Assembly: GCA_947302435.1 (NCBI GenBank)
Contig: CAMYVQ010000014.1
Coordinates: 1-57,679, forward strand
Length of the DNA: 57,679 bases
Source of the DNA: an uncultured Prevotella sp.
GTDB taxonomy: Bacteria > Bacteroidota > Bacteroidia > Bacteroidales > Bacteroidaceae
Direction: 5' to 3'
Both the position numbers and the translations under genes were made by a program. The notes beneath the pieces are model-generated. The model made no database searches. It saw only the letters and a list, made by a program, of their open reading frames with translations, and was not told where the DNA came from. Of the stretch, positions 1 through 9,027 are shown in pieces. The stretch's first letter is position 1. Each line of letters opens with the position of its first letter.

Positions 1-98
1 ATCAGAATCTTCGATACTGATTAATTAACCCGCGATGTCCTGCAAAGCATCCTTTTGTGCTACCCGTTCGTCACTACAACATGGGCAGCGGACACAAT
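1..98 (-). other. Structured 5' leader of a gene lying off the left edge
   Basis: Read on the minus strand this stretch follows a good -7 box and carries two nested helices. GCTGCCC (83-89) pairs with GGGTAGC (59-65) with one G-U. TGTCC (90-94) pairs with GGACA (36-40). A third possible helix, AGCA/TGCT, lies between about 46 and 61 and overlaps the second. No start codon is visible before the edge. This looks like a 5' untranslated leader, possibly regulatory, of a leftward gene. I do not recognise a known riboswitch or ribosomal-protein leader class. Confidence 0.4.
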
Positions 99-105
99 AC
101 AATTG

Positions 106-113
106 CAAAGATA
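106..113 (-). promoter_or_regulatory. Bacteroidota -7 box (TATCTTTG), leftward
   Basis: The plus-strand CAAAGATA reads TATCTTTG on the minus strand and matches TAnnTTTG. No clear TTTG was found at the expected -33 distance. It would start transcription near 98-100, just before the structured leader. Confidence 0.5.
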
Positions 114-220
114 CGAAATAATTCTGTTATTCTTTTTGCAATAAGGTGTAATTTAAATCAAATTTAACCGTATAAAGGTACTTTTTCCATTAAAGAGGTC
201 ATTATTTTGCAATTCTTGTA

Positions 221-228
221 TACCTTTG
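221..228 (+). promoter_or_regulatory. Candidate -7 box (TACCTTTG)
   Basis: TACCTTTG fits TAnnTTTG. The nearest upstream TTTG (206-209) is too close to be a -33 box. The box sits just upstream of a compact segment that ends in a hairpin, which suggests a short transcript. Confidence 0.4.
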
Positions 229-234
229 CAGTGT

Positions 235-365
235 AATTAAACAATCGGATTTACGATAAAAGGAACTTCGCATAATATGAGCCGATATGAGATTGCAAGA
301 GCTGGGTGGAAAGGTGGATAGTCATAAAGGCTCAGATAAGGCCACAAAAAGGCTGTGGTCAGTAT
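235..365 (+). ncRNA. Candidate small RNA, about 130 nt
   Basis: The segment begins about 7 nt after the TACCTTTG box and holds no plausible ORF. TGAGCC (278-283) can pair with GGCTCA (329-334). A hairpin at 340-360 (GGCCACA with TGTGGTC, one G-U) is followed by a T-rich stretch and could be the terminator. Promoter, closing helix and 3' hairpin together suggest a stand-alone RNA. Bacteroidales-1 RNA is described as having this layout, but I cannot match its sequence from memory, so the class is open. Confidence 0.35.
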
Positions 366-448
366 GTTTAATTAAAAATGTTTTATGAAACAAACATGCT
401 TCTTTATGAAACAATCCTCAAAAATCACCGCTAATTTAGAAAAAGCGG

Positions 449-456
449 TAACTTTG
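449..456 (+). promoter_or_regulatory. Candidate -7 box (TAACTTTG)
   Basis: TAACTTTG matches TAnnTTTG. No TTTG is seen about 20 nt upstream. It points at a short transcript ending in a perfect 12-bp hairpin. Confidence 0.4.
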
Positions 457-462
457 CACGTA

Positions 463-575
463 GCAATACTAAAAACACTCCTACAACTTTTAGACACTTT
501 TCTTACATCGAACTCACGTGGTATTAAGAAATGGCGAACAGATAGCCGTCCAAGTGGCGGCTATCTGTTTGATTG
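463..575 (+). ncRNA. Candidate small RNA, about 110 nt, with 3' hairpin
   Basis: The segment lies between the TAACTTTG box and the hairpin at 537-569. An ORF covering 385-615 exists, but it starts upstream of the promoter, runs through the hairpin and resembles no protein, so I treat the segment as non-coding. It could instead be a leader of the downstream M23 gene, although that gene has its own better promoter at 707-740. Confidence 0.35.
537..572 (+). terminator. Intrinsic terminator-like hairpin
   Basis: AACAGATAGCCG (537-548) is exactly complementary to CGGCTATCTGTT (558-569), with a 9-nt loop and a following T-rich stretch. Confidence 0.55.
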
Positions 576-706
576 TTGGGTTCGTTTTCGGAATCTGCAT
601 TTGAGTTTTGGATGAGAAAAGAAGGGAATGGTGATGCGGCTTTTTTGCCATTTTTCCAAAGAAAAAAAGCGATTAAGTGTTAAAAGACCACAAATAATAT
701 TGGAAG

Positions 707-740
707 TTTGTGCGTTGCAGAAATAAAATTAGTAATTTTG
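707..740 (+). promoter_or_regulatory. Promoter of the M23 peptidase gene
   Basis: TTTG at 707-710 and TAATTTTG at 733-740 are 22 nt apart, close to the Bacteroidota -33/-7 spacing. The predicted start near 747 gives an untranslated leader of about 85 nt before the ATG at 833. Confidence 0.65.
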
Positions 741-832
741 CAACGTCTTTTTGGAAACTGCCGGCTCATTTCATTTGAAAGGAGCTGTTCCAAAAGACCT
801 ATGAAGTACTTACATAACCCAAACAATAATTT

Positions 833-1786
833 ATGATTTTTAAGAAATTAAAGACATTTGCAATATTATCCCTCTCCCTGTTCGCCGCTACTCCCGTGGC
901 AGCGCAGGACTTATTGGCCAATCAGGCTCCCATCGACCGCAAGATGAAGGCTGTCGATGCCGAGATGCTGAGACAACTGGTGGAGTTCGAGGAAGAGTAC
1001 GACTCTCCAGCCGAAGACCTGTATGAGGATTGGGATAACACCTACGCCCACCGCGAATCAGCATTGCCCGACTCCTTCCGCATCGACCTGCGCAACTTCT
1101 GCATGCCGACTCCGAGCCGCGTCATCACCTCGAACTTCGGCCCGCGCTGGCGCAGACAGCATAAAGGTCTTGACATCAAGGTCTATATTGGCGACACCAT
1201 CCGCGCGGCATTCAATGGCAAGGTGCGTGTGGTCAAGAACGAAGGGGCACGCAAAGGCTACGGCAAGTATATTGTCATCCGTCACCCCAACGGTTTAGAG
1301 ACCATCTACGGACACCTTTCCAAGCAGCTCGTCGTCGAGAATCAGGACGTTCGCGCCGGTGAGCCTATCGCCCTGGGTGGCAACACGGGTCGCAGCACGG
1401 GCTCGCACCTGCACTTCGAGACCCGTCTGTGCGGCGTAGCCCTCAACCCTGCCATCATGTTCGACTTTGTCAATCAGGATATCGTGAGCGATTTCTATGA
1501 TTTCCACAAGGACAGCTATGAGTTCGACGGCCGTCTGGCCACTCAGCTGCGCGGTGCCAATGGCCGCTATGGCTACAACCCTGCCGACGTGAACAGTCCC
1601 AATATGGGCAAGTCGCGCGAGGTGGCAAGCAGCAGCGGCTCCTCCCGTTACCACAAAGTCAGGAAGGGCGAAACCCTCTCTTCCATCGCCCGCAAGCGCG
1701 GCACCAGTGTCACTGCACTGTGCAAGCTGAACCGCATCAGCAAGAACGTGCGCCTGCGTCCCGGACAAATCTTGAAGTACAACTGA
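833..1786 (+). CDS. M23 family metallopeptidase with LysM domain
   Basis: This is a 317-residue secreted peptidoglycan hydrolase of the LytM/M23 zinc endopeptidase family, expected to cut peptide cross-links in the periplasm. The N-terminus is a signal peptide (hydrophobic core about residues 8-22, likely cleavage after VAA or AQ). The peptidase domain spans about residues 92-210. Zinc ligands are visible as HKGLD (His110, Asp114) and HLH (His192-Leu193-His194), with the usual YGH at 159-161. A LysM domain (about 273-316) should bind glycan strands. All catalytic residues are present, so it is likely an active hydrolase and not an EnvC-like activator. It is monocistronic, with its own promoter (707-740) and terminator (1849-1885). 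Its cellular role, such as division, remodelling or turnover, cannot be read from the sequence. Confidence 0.92.
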   Translation: MIFKKLKTFAILSLSLFAATPVAAQDLLANQAPIDRKMKAVDAEMLRQLVEFEEEYDSPAEDLYEDWDNTYAHRESALPDSFRIDLRNFCMPTPSRVITSNFGPRWRRQHKGLDIKVYIGDTIRAAFNGKVRVVKNEGARKGYGKYIVIRHPNGLETIYGHLSKQLVVENQDVRAGEPIALGGNTGRSTGSHLHFETRLCGVALNPAIMFDFVNQDIVSDFYDFHKDSYEFDGRLATQLRGANGRYGYNPADVNSPNMGKSREVASSSGSSRYHKVRKGETLSSIARKRGTSVTALCKLNRISKNVRLRPGQILKYN

Positions 1787-1848
1787 TTCTGACGACAGTC
1801 TTTTCCGACCACAGACTACAGAGTAAAAATCTCCACATATACCATACG

Positions 1849-1885
1849 AAGGGGGAGCCGTTTTTCATCAACGGTTCCCCCTTTC
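1849..1885 (+). terminator. Intrinsic terminator of the M23 gene
   Basis: GGGGGAGCCGT (1851-1861) pairs with ACGGTTCCCCC (1871-1881) around a 9-nt loop, flanked by A-rich and T-rich sequence, 65 nt after the M23 stop codon. Confidence 0.8.
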
Positions 1886-1944
1886 GCATGAAGTGACATT
1901 CCTATTCAAATGGAGTGACATTGCCATTCATCAAGAACCAATTT

Positions 1945-2007
1945 ACAAAGTCGACGAGTTTGTTCAACAAAGTCGACGAGTTTGTCCGACAAAGTCGACG
2001 ACTTTGT
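1945..2007. repeat. Three tandem 22-bp repeats, first array
   Basis: The 19-nt unit ACAAAGTCGACGAGTTTGT begins at 1945 and 1967, and a one-base variant (GACTTTGT end) begins at 1989. Units are separated by 3-nt spacers (TCA, CCG), giving a strict 22-bp period. Each unit is an imperfect palindrome (ACAAA...TTTGT around GTCGAC). The array lies between the M23 terminator and the promoter of the BspA-like gene. An array with the same unit, period and copy number is at 43716-43778. Confidence 0.95.
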
Positions 2008-2061
2008 AACTTCATTCCATTTCAATCATTACGTCAATCCACAAAAAACTCTCCGATTTGT

Positions 2062-2092
2062 TTTGCGATTCGGATTATTTGTGCTATCTTTG
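2062..2092 (+). promoter_or_regulatory. Promoter of the BspA-like gene
   Basis: TTTG at 2062-2065 and TATCTTTG at 2085-2092 are separated by 19 nt, which is the consensus Bacteroidota spacing. The predicted start is near 2099. This places the true start codon downstream, at 2231, although the reading frame is open from 1982. Confidence 0.75.
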
Positions 2093-2230
2093 CCACTGAG
2101 AGCGAAAAGGATTCACTCGGCAGAAGAAGCGTTATACTCCAAACTTACGAAACGTTTCGGAACTGGCAAAAGCTATCCCGCGTTTCTGCCGTGTAGCAGA
2201 ACGAAACTGAAAACTATAAATAGACACACC

Positions 2231-5200
2231 ATGAACAGAAGAATGCTAACGATAGTACTGGCCGCACTGTTGCCGGTGCTTACCCGTGGCGCTGTGGGCG
2301 ATACGTTCACTGCCGAAACTCAGGAGGGTACCACGCTCCGTTATACGGTGAGCAGTGAGGATGACAAAACCTGTAGACTTTCAGGATTAGTAACAGACAA
2401 ATCACAACTGAACGAGACACTCACAATTCCCGATGAGGTAAACGGCTATGCCGTGAGCAGTATTGATTACACGTACAGCGGCACCCCTGGTACTGGTGGC
2501 ATCAAATATGGTATGTTTTACGGTTGTGAAAACCTGCGTAGCGTGGTGCTGCCACGGAAAATGCGTACCATCGGGAAATATGCTTTCAACCAGTGTGTCA
2601 ATTTGGAGAGCATCACACTACCCGACAGTATTAGATTAATCAGTCAGTACACATTCAACAGCTGCACTTCCTTGAAGGAGATTGTTTTGCCCGATAGTAT
2701 CAGCGAGATTGAGGAAAGAGCTTTTTCTGGTTGTTCTGGCTTAAAGGCTGTCACACTGCCTGCACAGTTGAAGGTCATCGGTACCTATGCATTCAATGGT
2801 GTTACGGCACAGGCGATGGTTACGGCTTTGATGAAAGAACCATTTTCATTGTCTTCAAATGTTTTTGGTAGCAAATTCCCGACGGGCATCACCCTCATTG
2901 TTCCTCAGGGCTGCAAAACCGCCTATAGGAGTGCCGCTGTCTGGAAGAACTTTGCAATCTTCGAGCAGGGCGAGACCATCTATGCTAAGACCTATACCGA
3001 CGAGCAGGGCGTGGTCTACACGCTGCAGCAGACCGACACAGAAAACAGCTACAGCGTTACGGGATATACCGAAGGGATGACTCAGAATGTGGTGATTGCT
3101 AATGATATCGATGGTTGTCCTGTTACGGCCATTGCAAATAACGCATTCAAGAACTGTACGGAACTGAAAAGTATCACCTTGCCAAACAATCTCAAATCCA
3201 TTAGCTCATCTGCCTTTTCAGGCTGTACCTCACTGACTGAGGTCGTGTCACTCAAACAGAATCCGACTACCATTACGGGTAGTTTTGGTAGCGATGTCTA
3301 TAAAACAGCCATTTTGCGTGTACCTGTAGGCACAAAGGAGGCTTATCTGAATATTTCTCCGTGGAGTTCTTTCTATATTTATGAAACAGGAGAAAAAGTG
3401 CATGATCGTTACGTCACCGACCCGCAGGGCGTGAACTACACCCTCTATAAAAAGGACACCTCTTTCTACTATAGTCTCACAGGCCATACAGATGAACTGG
3501 CTGACAGCATCGCCATTCCCGCTTCATTAGATGATGTACCCGTAACCAGCATTATCAATAACGCCTTTGCTGGTTGCACTAACCTGAAGTGGATATCTAT
3601 ACCTGCCACCATTACCTCTATATCAAGCAAAAGCATGTTTGAGGGTTGCTCGCTCACACTGGCATTGAATCAAGAGCAAGTGTCGGGGTGGAGTGGTTCG
3701 TCGTTTATCGCCGCACTTGAACTGGGCGACAATGTTAAAGAGTTGGGCAATTATGCTTTCAGTAGTTGCCCAAATCTGGTGAAGGTCAATTTTAGTGAAG
3801 GGATCAAGGTCTTTGGAAATGGAACGTTCAAGAACTGTATCAGTTTGAAGGAGGTTCACTTCCCAGCAACATTGACAACAGTAGGAAATGAGAGTTTTTA
3901 TGGTTGCACAGCCCTTACCACGGTTAGGTTAGAAAAAGGTGTCACAGAGATTGCACGCGGAGCTTTTCAGAATTGTACTAATTTGACTGACATCACACTG
4001 CCGGAAGGTCTTGCGAAAATAGGGGAATATGCTTTTTTTGGCTGTAGCCAACTCATTGACATTCAGCTGCCAGAAAACATAGAAATATGTGAATATGCCT
4101 TCCAAAACTGCACAGGACTGACGGAAATAACCATACCGAAAGGGGTTATGTTGGATGGGCCGTGGATGTCGGATGGGGTTCCGATCGGAGAAGACGATTT
4201 CGCTTTCAGTGGCTGTACATCCATCACGAAAGTTACATGGAATGCCTCCTCTTATTTTTTCTATTTATCATTATTCCCCTATGTATGTGAATTACACATC
4301 GGCAAGGATGTGAACAATTTTGGGAACGGAGCTACATCCAGATGTGCAAACCTCGAAATCATCAAGGTGGATGCAGAAAACACGGTCTATGATTCACGTG
4401 AGGACTGCAATGCAATTATTGAGACAGCCACCAATGCGTTGGTCTCAGGTTGCAAGAGCTCTGTGATTCCAGAGAGCATTAGCAAAATAAGAGAAAAAGC
4501 ATTCCAAGGATGTAAAGGACTGACGGAGGTGAATTTTTCTGCAGGCATGAAGAGCATAGGCAATAACGCTTTCGATGGCTGTTCGGGGCTCCAGTCTATT
4601 ATATCCTATATCAAGACCCCTTTCGATATCAGTGCGTTTGACAGCCAGACACTTTCGTCTGCCACCCTCACAATACCGTTTGGTAAGACGAAGGTATATC
4701 GGAACACAGACGGTTGGGGATTCCAGACCATCGTGGAGATGGAAGGCAATGAGGAGGAAACAACATTCATACAGTTTGCCGATGCAACTACAAAGCGCAT
4801 CTGTGTCAACAAATGGGATGATAACAGTGATGGAGAGGTCAGCCTGTACGAAGCAAAACAAGTGACAGAAATTTATCAAGGCATCTTTAATGGCAGTGCC
4901 ATCGTCAGTTTTGACGAACTAAAGTATTTCACCAATCTGACAACCATTAGGAGTGGCGCTTTTCGGAATTGCAAGAGCCTGATTTCTGTCACTTTTCCCG
5001 AGAGTGTAAGTGCTATTGAAGAATATGCCTTTTATGACTGTGAAAGCCTTGCATCTGTCAATATTCCTAAAGGTGTGACCGCTATAAACAGATATACCTT
5101 CTATGGCTGCAAGAGCCTGACATCGATAGAGCTTCCCCAAATCATCACAAGCATCAGTGAATATACATTCTCTGGTTGTAGCTCATTATCATCGGTAAAC

Positions 5201-8200
5201 ATACCAAATGGTGTAACTTCCATTGGTGAACGTGCGTTTGAGGAATGTTCAAACCTGACTGCCATCACCCTTCCTGAAGGGTTGACAGCCATTGAAACGT
5301 ATGCCTTTTCTGGGTGTGGTCTGCGCGAACTGACACTCCCTTCGACATTGACAACTATCGGCGACTATGGTTTAACAGGTAGTATTATTCGCTGCATGTT
5401 TGCAACGCCTATTGATGTAAACACCCCCATCGCGGATGCTTACAGTGTGTTGCTATATGTTCCACAGGGCAGTGAGAAAGCATTCAGTGAAGCAAACGGC
5501 TGGAAAGACTTCATTATAATGGGTATGGGCGACGAAGACATAGCTATCGACTGGACTGAAGGCCAGATTACGGTGAATGTAGAAGAGGCAGGTCAACTAC
5601 GCTTAGCTGTGTTGGAGTTGGACGAAGAAGAAATCACCCGGCTGAAGATTCGCGGCAAGATGAACAGTGTCGATATTGTGTATCTAAGGGAAAGCGTTGG
5701 CAAGATAGCCCATTTGGAATCGCTCGATCTAAGCGATGTGACACTGGTCTATGACGGTGGATGCTACAAAAGCGGTGGTTCTGGTGCCAGTGTCTTAGGG
5801 GCGGGTAGTAATTATTATTACTATCTGTCTGAGGAAGACAAAGAAGTGAAGGTTCACAGTTATTTGGGCGGTGGTCCCTATGGAATTGACTATTACTACA
5901 GCTATAGCCCTTATCTTGCCGGTGCTTTTGCAGAACTACCATACAAGCATGTGGTTATGCCGAGAAGCGTCACCAAAGCCGCACGTTATGTTTTCAGTGG
6001 CTGCAATGACCTGCAGAGCTTTGAGTTCCCAGGAGGTTTCAACGTGATACAAACTGGCGCGTTCAATGGTTGCATACGGCTGACTACCTTTGATTTCGAG
6101 CAGGTGGACTCTGTTTACGCTTACGCCTTCCAAAATTGTAAGATGCTACAGCATGTGGAGCATTTTGAGCATATCAGCTACGTGGGCGAATCGGCCTTTA
6201 CAGGCTGTGTGCGACTTGGAACGGACGGCACCTTGTCTTTGCCCAATGTAGAAACGATTCCTGAACAGGCGTTTTATAATTGTTACGGTATCAGGACTGT
6301 CAAATTCCCAGACCGTCTCCAGTCAATAGGGAATAGTGCTTTTGGATATTGCAAGAACCTGATGACTGTCGATTTGCCAGAAAGCCTTACCAAGATTGAC
6401 GACCTGGCATTCTATGAATGCAAGGCACTGAGACAGGTCAACTATTCCGAATCACTGCTGCATGTCAATTACAAAAGCTTTCTGGAGACACCTTGGTTAG
6501 AAGCCTTGCCTTGTGAGAATGGTATCAAATACATGGGGAATATCGCCCTGTGCCACGATAAAAAGACGGCCGATGCCTCATCGACTGCCATTGCATTCAG
6601 AGAGGGTACAACCTGCATTGCAGACAGGTTCATAGAATCCGTTGACTATAATGTAGCGAACAAAATCACGCAAATTACTTTCCCGTCGTCATTGATAAGG
6701 ATAGGTGCATCAGCTTTTTCCAGTAGGGAGCAATATACGGCTGGAATCGAACTTCCCATCACATCATTGACTTTACCCGAACAGTTGCGCTTTATTGGTG
6801 AAAGGGCGTTCTATGGTGCTCAGAAGCTGACCAAGGTGACACTGTCCGAAAATCTGGAAGAATTCGGTGAAGGATGCTTCGGGTACTGTCAAGGGCTGAC
6901 GATAGTCAACTACAACACCAAGCAAGCTACTGGTTCTAACCTGTTTGCAAACTGTACCAATCTGGAGAAGGTGAATATCGGCCCCGAAGTCCGCTTGTTG
7001 CCTAACGGAATTTTTAATGGTTGTACAAAACTGACTGTTGCCAAGTTTGCAGAACGGAACGATGACACGCCCCTTATTCTTGGTGATTCCGTATTCTATG
7101 GTTGCACGCACCTCGAATCGTTGTCATTACCCACCGCTTGTGTCGAGGAAATTGGAAGTGCTGCATTCAGCGGCTGTGCCTGGCTGATCAAATTCGTTGT
7201 TCCGCAGAAGGTTACCACCATTCATGCCAATACTTTTAATGGATGCAGCAGCCTGATGTCTGTCAAGTTGCACGACGGTGTGAAAACCATTGGCGACGGT
7301 GCCTTTTCTGGCTGTAGCATACTCCCCTCCATCGAACTACCCGTAGGAATAGACAGTATAGGAAGTGGAGCCTTTAGCGGATGCCACTCGTTTACGGAAC
7401 TGACCATTCCTGCCAGCGTTACCCGTTTAGGCAGCAACTTTGTTGCCGACTGCTATCAACTGACGTTGCTCAACAGTCGCATAGCCCGTCCTGATAACAT
7501 AGATGGAGCAATCCCTATGTCCAAGAAAGTATTGGCTGATTATTACGGATTCTCTCAATGGGATAATGATCCGAAGTTGACCGATTGGCATTATCAGTTC
7601 GTGACACTCATTGTGCCCGACGGCAGCAAAGAACTTTACCGGAAGGCTGAAGGCTGGAAAAAGTTCAACAACATACAAGAGGTTAGCGGTAACGACCTGA
7701 CGGCAACAAACAAGCTGTCTGTCGCCCACACCTATATAAATGCCGGACAGACGACTGATTTAAATATCAGCCTGACAAATACTGTCACTGACTTTACGGC
7801 CTATCAGTTCGACCTCATCATGCCACTTGGCCTGAACATCGCAACCGACTCCCAAGGGAAGCTCGCTGTGAAGAAGGGCAGTCGCTATGTAGACGAAAGC
7901 GTGATGCTGACAGCAGAACAACTACCAGTTCATTTGTATGCGGACTTCGTGAAATACAGGATTATCTGCATGTCAGCCACAAATACGCCTATTACCGGTA
8001 ACGAGGGCTTATTGCTCACAATTACCCTGAGAGCCAGTGAAAACAAGCCGTTGGGCGACTATGATGCCACCTTGGAAAACATTATCTTTACACGGACAGA
8101 TGGCACAAACGTGGAACTTGACTACGTTCCCTTTATGGTTACGATAGAAAACGAGGAAGACGGTCTGAAGGGTGACGTGAATCGAGACGAGGAAGTCGAT

Positions 8201-8971
8201 GTGGCCGATGTGGTGCAGACGGTAAACTATACACTGGGTAAGACCCCTCAGATGTTTGCCAAGTATAATGCCGACGTGAACGGTGACGGCGAAGTCAACG
8301 TAGGTGACATAGTGGCCATGATTGGCATCATCACAGGCACTTACGGTCATGTGGCAGAGTCGAGAGGCAGCAATATGCTTCCAGAGCATCATCTTACAGG
8401 AATAAAGACGAACCCTGCTCTGACCATTGGAGCTGGTGAGAAAGCGGTTCTCAACATTAAATTGCCAAATACCATTACTGCCCCCACTGCCTGGCAGATG
8501 GCATTGACCTTGCCTGACGGCATTGAAGTGGCCAAGCGCGAAGACGGGACACTCGACTGCCAGCTTTCTTCACGCCACGACACAGAGAGCCATACCCTCA
8601 CAGTGGCAGACCAAGGCAATGGCCGCTACATAATGGTGTGCTATTCGGCCAAGAATATTCCACTTACTGGACAAACAGAGGATATAGTGTCCTTAACACT
8701 GCACGCTACCGAAAATGCTGAATGCAAGAGTTTTGAGGGAAGTGTCACCGATGTTGTGGTTTCCGATTCTGAAGGAATAAAGACACTGCTTGCGGGAGAC
8801 AGGTTTGAGCTGCAGATTGAGCCTTCTGGCATCAGTTGCATCATGCCTAATGGTCACACGTTCGATGTCTATACCCTCGGTGGCAGAAAAGTGCGCCATC
8901 AGGTGACCGATGTTGAAGGTTTGCCCAAGGGCGTGTATATTGTGGAGGGCCAGAAGGTCGTGGTCAAATAA
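2231..8971 (+). CDS. BspA-like leucine-rich repeat surface protein with cohesin-like and dockerin modules
   Basis: A 2,246-residue secreted protein. The start at 2231 is chosen because it begins a signal peptide (MNRRMLTIVLAALLPVL) and lies downstream of the promoter; the frame is open from 1982. Residues about 50-1800 are mostly treponemal/BspA-type LRRs with the repeating theme 'I.. .AF.gC..L..v.LP...t.Ig', interrupted near residues 1110-1240 by a non-repeat island. Residues about 1828-1975 look like a cohesin-type beta-sandwich. About 1981-2038 is a type I dockerin-like pair of Ca-binding loops (GDVNRDEEVDVAD and ADVNGDGEVNVGD). About 2064-2205 is a second cohesin-like domain. The last 35 residues (DVYTLGGRKV...GVYIV) resemble a T9SS C-terminal sorting signal. 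BspA proteins are surface adhesins, so binding to host or partner cells is likely; the ligand is unknown. Domain edges are estimated by eye. Confidence 0.85.
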   Translation: MNRRMLTIVLAALLPVLTRGAVGDTFTAETQEGTTLRYTVSSEDDKTCRLSGLVTDKSQLNETLTIPDEVNGYAVSSIDYTYSGTPGTGGIKYGMFYGCENLRSVVLPRKMRTIGKYAFNQCVNLESITLPDSIRLISQYTFNSCTSLKEIVLPDSISEIEERAFSGCSGLKAVTLPAQLKVIGTYAFNGVTAQAMVTALMKEPFSLSSNVFGSKFPTGITLIVPQGCKTAYRSAAVWKNFAIFEQGETIYAKTYTDEQGVVYTLQQTDTENSYSVTGYTEGMTQNVVIANDIDGCPVTAIANNAFKNCTELKSITLPNNLKSISSSAFSGCTSLTEVVSLKQNPTTITGSFGSDVYKTAILRVPVGTKEAYLNISPWSSFYIYETGEKVHDRYVTDPQGVNYTLYKKDTSFYYSLTGHTDELADSIAIPASLDDVPVTSIINNAFAGCTNLKWISIPATITSISSKSMFEGCSLTLALNQEQVSGWSGSSFIAALELGDNVKELGNYAFSSCPNLVKVNFSEGIKVFGNGTFKNCISLKEVHFPATLTTVGNESFYGCTALTTVRLEKGVTEIARGAFQNCTNLTDITLPEGLAKIGEYAFFGCSQLIDIQLPENIEICEYAFQNCTGLTEITIPKGVMLDGPWMSDGVPIGEDDFAFSGCTSITKVTWNASSYFFYLSLFPYVCELHIGKDVNNFGNGATSRCANLEIIKVDAENTVYDSREDCNAIIETATNALVSGCKSSVIPESISKIREKAFQGCKGLTEVNFSAGMKSIGNNAFDGCSGLQSIISYIKTPFDISAFDSQTLSSATLTIPFGKTKVYRNTDGWGFQTIVEMEGNEEETTFIQFADATTKRICVNKWDDNSDGEVSLYEAKQVTEIYQGIFNGSAIVSFDELKYFTNLTTIRSGAFRNCKSLISVTFPESVSAIEEYAFYDCESLASVNIPKGVTAINRYTFYGCKSLTSIELPQIITSISEYTFSGCSSLSSVNIPNGVTSIGERAFEECSNLTAITLPEGLTAIETYAFSGCGLRELTLPSTLTTIGDYGLTGSIIRCMFATPIDVNTPIADAYSVLLYVPQGSEKAFSEANGWKDFIIMGMGDEDIAIDWTEGQITVNVEEAGQLRLAVLELDEEEITRLKIRGKMNSVDIVYLRESVGKIAHLESLDLSDVTLVYDGGCYKSGGSGASVLGAGSNYYYYLSEEDKEVKVHSYLGGGPYGIDYYYSYSPYLAGAFAELPYKHVVMPRSVTKAARYVFSGCNDLQSFEFPGGFNVIQTGAFNGCIRLTTFDFEQVDSVYAYAFQNCKMLQHVEHFEHISYVGESAFTGCVRLGTDGTLSLPNVETIPEQAFYNCYGIRTVKFPDRLQSIGNSAFGYCKNLMTVDLPESLTKIDDLAFYECKALRQVNYSESLLHVNYKSFLETPWLEALPCENGIKYMGNIALCHDKKTADASSTAIAFREGTTCIADRFIESVDYNVANKITQITFPSSLIRIGASAFSSREQYTAGIELPITSLTLPEQLRFIGERAFYGAQKLTKVTLSENLEEFGEGCFGYCQGLTIVNYNTKQATGSNLFANCTNLEKVNIGPEVRLLPNGIFNGCTKLTVAKFAERNDDTPLILGDSVFYGCTHLESLSLPTACVEEIGSAAFSGCAWLIKFVVPQKVTTIHANTFNGCSSLMSVKLHDGVKTIGDGAFSGCSILPSIELPVGIDSIGSGAFSGCHSFTELTIPASVTRLGSNFVADCYQLTLLNSRIARPDNIDGAIPMSKKVLADYYGFSQWDNDPKLTDWHYQFVTLIVPDGSKELYRKAEGWKKFNNIQEVSGNDLTATNKLSVAHTYINAGQTTDLNISLTNTVTDFTAYQFDLIMPLGLNIATDSQGKLAVKKGSRYVDESVMLTAEQLPVHLYADFVKYRIICMSATNTPITGNEGLLLTITLRASENKPLGDYDATLENIIFTRTDGTNVELDYVPFMVTIENEEDGLKGDVNRDEEVDVADVVQTVNYTLGKTPQMFAKYNADVNGDGEVNVGDIVAMIGIITGTYGHVAESRGSNMLPEHHLTGIKTNPALTIGAGEKAVLNIKLPNTITAPTAWQMALTLPDGIEVAKREDGTLDCQLSSRHDTESHTLTVADQGNGRYIMVCYSAKNIPLTGQTEDIVSLTLHATENAECKSFEGSVTDVVVSDSEGIKTLLAGDRFELQIEPSGISCIMPNGHTFDVYTLGGRKVRHQVTDVEGLPKGVYIVEGQKVVVK

Positions 8972-9025
8972 ACGAAGCAGCCCCTTCCTGAGGAGGAACA
9001 ATAAGACGAAATACCAATCTCAAAT
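8861..9025 (+). repeat. Intact copy of a 165-bp segment duplicated at 13611-13779
   Basis: The last 111 bases of the BspA-like gene and about 54 bases after its stop recur at 13611-13779 with about a dozen substitutions or indels. The downstream tail (TTCCTGAGGAGGAACAATAA and beyond) is also shared, so the similarity is not due only to a common protein motif. The Nudix gene's stop codon (minus strand) starts 3 bases beyond this copy. Confidence 0.9.
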
Positions 9026-9027
9026 GG

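Noticed and set aside
385..615. 76-codon plus-strand frame
   Set aside because: It starts upstream of a promoter box, runs through a perfect terminator hairpin and resembles no protein.
1945..2007. CRISPR array
   Set aside because: Spacers are only 3 nt and no cas genes are present, so this is a tandem repeat and not a CRISPR array.
1915..2196. Plus-strand frame with a peptide (KVDEFVRQSRR) that recurs in a frame at 43692-45089
   Set aside because: The similarity comes only from the 22-bp DNA repeats. The first frame ends soon after, and the second runs antisense through the SusD gene.
1982..2230. Extended N-terminus of the BspA-like protein
   Set aside because: It precedes the promoter at 2062-2092, and the signal peptide begins at 2231.
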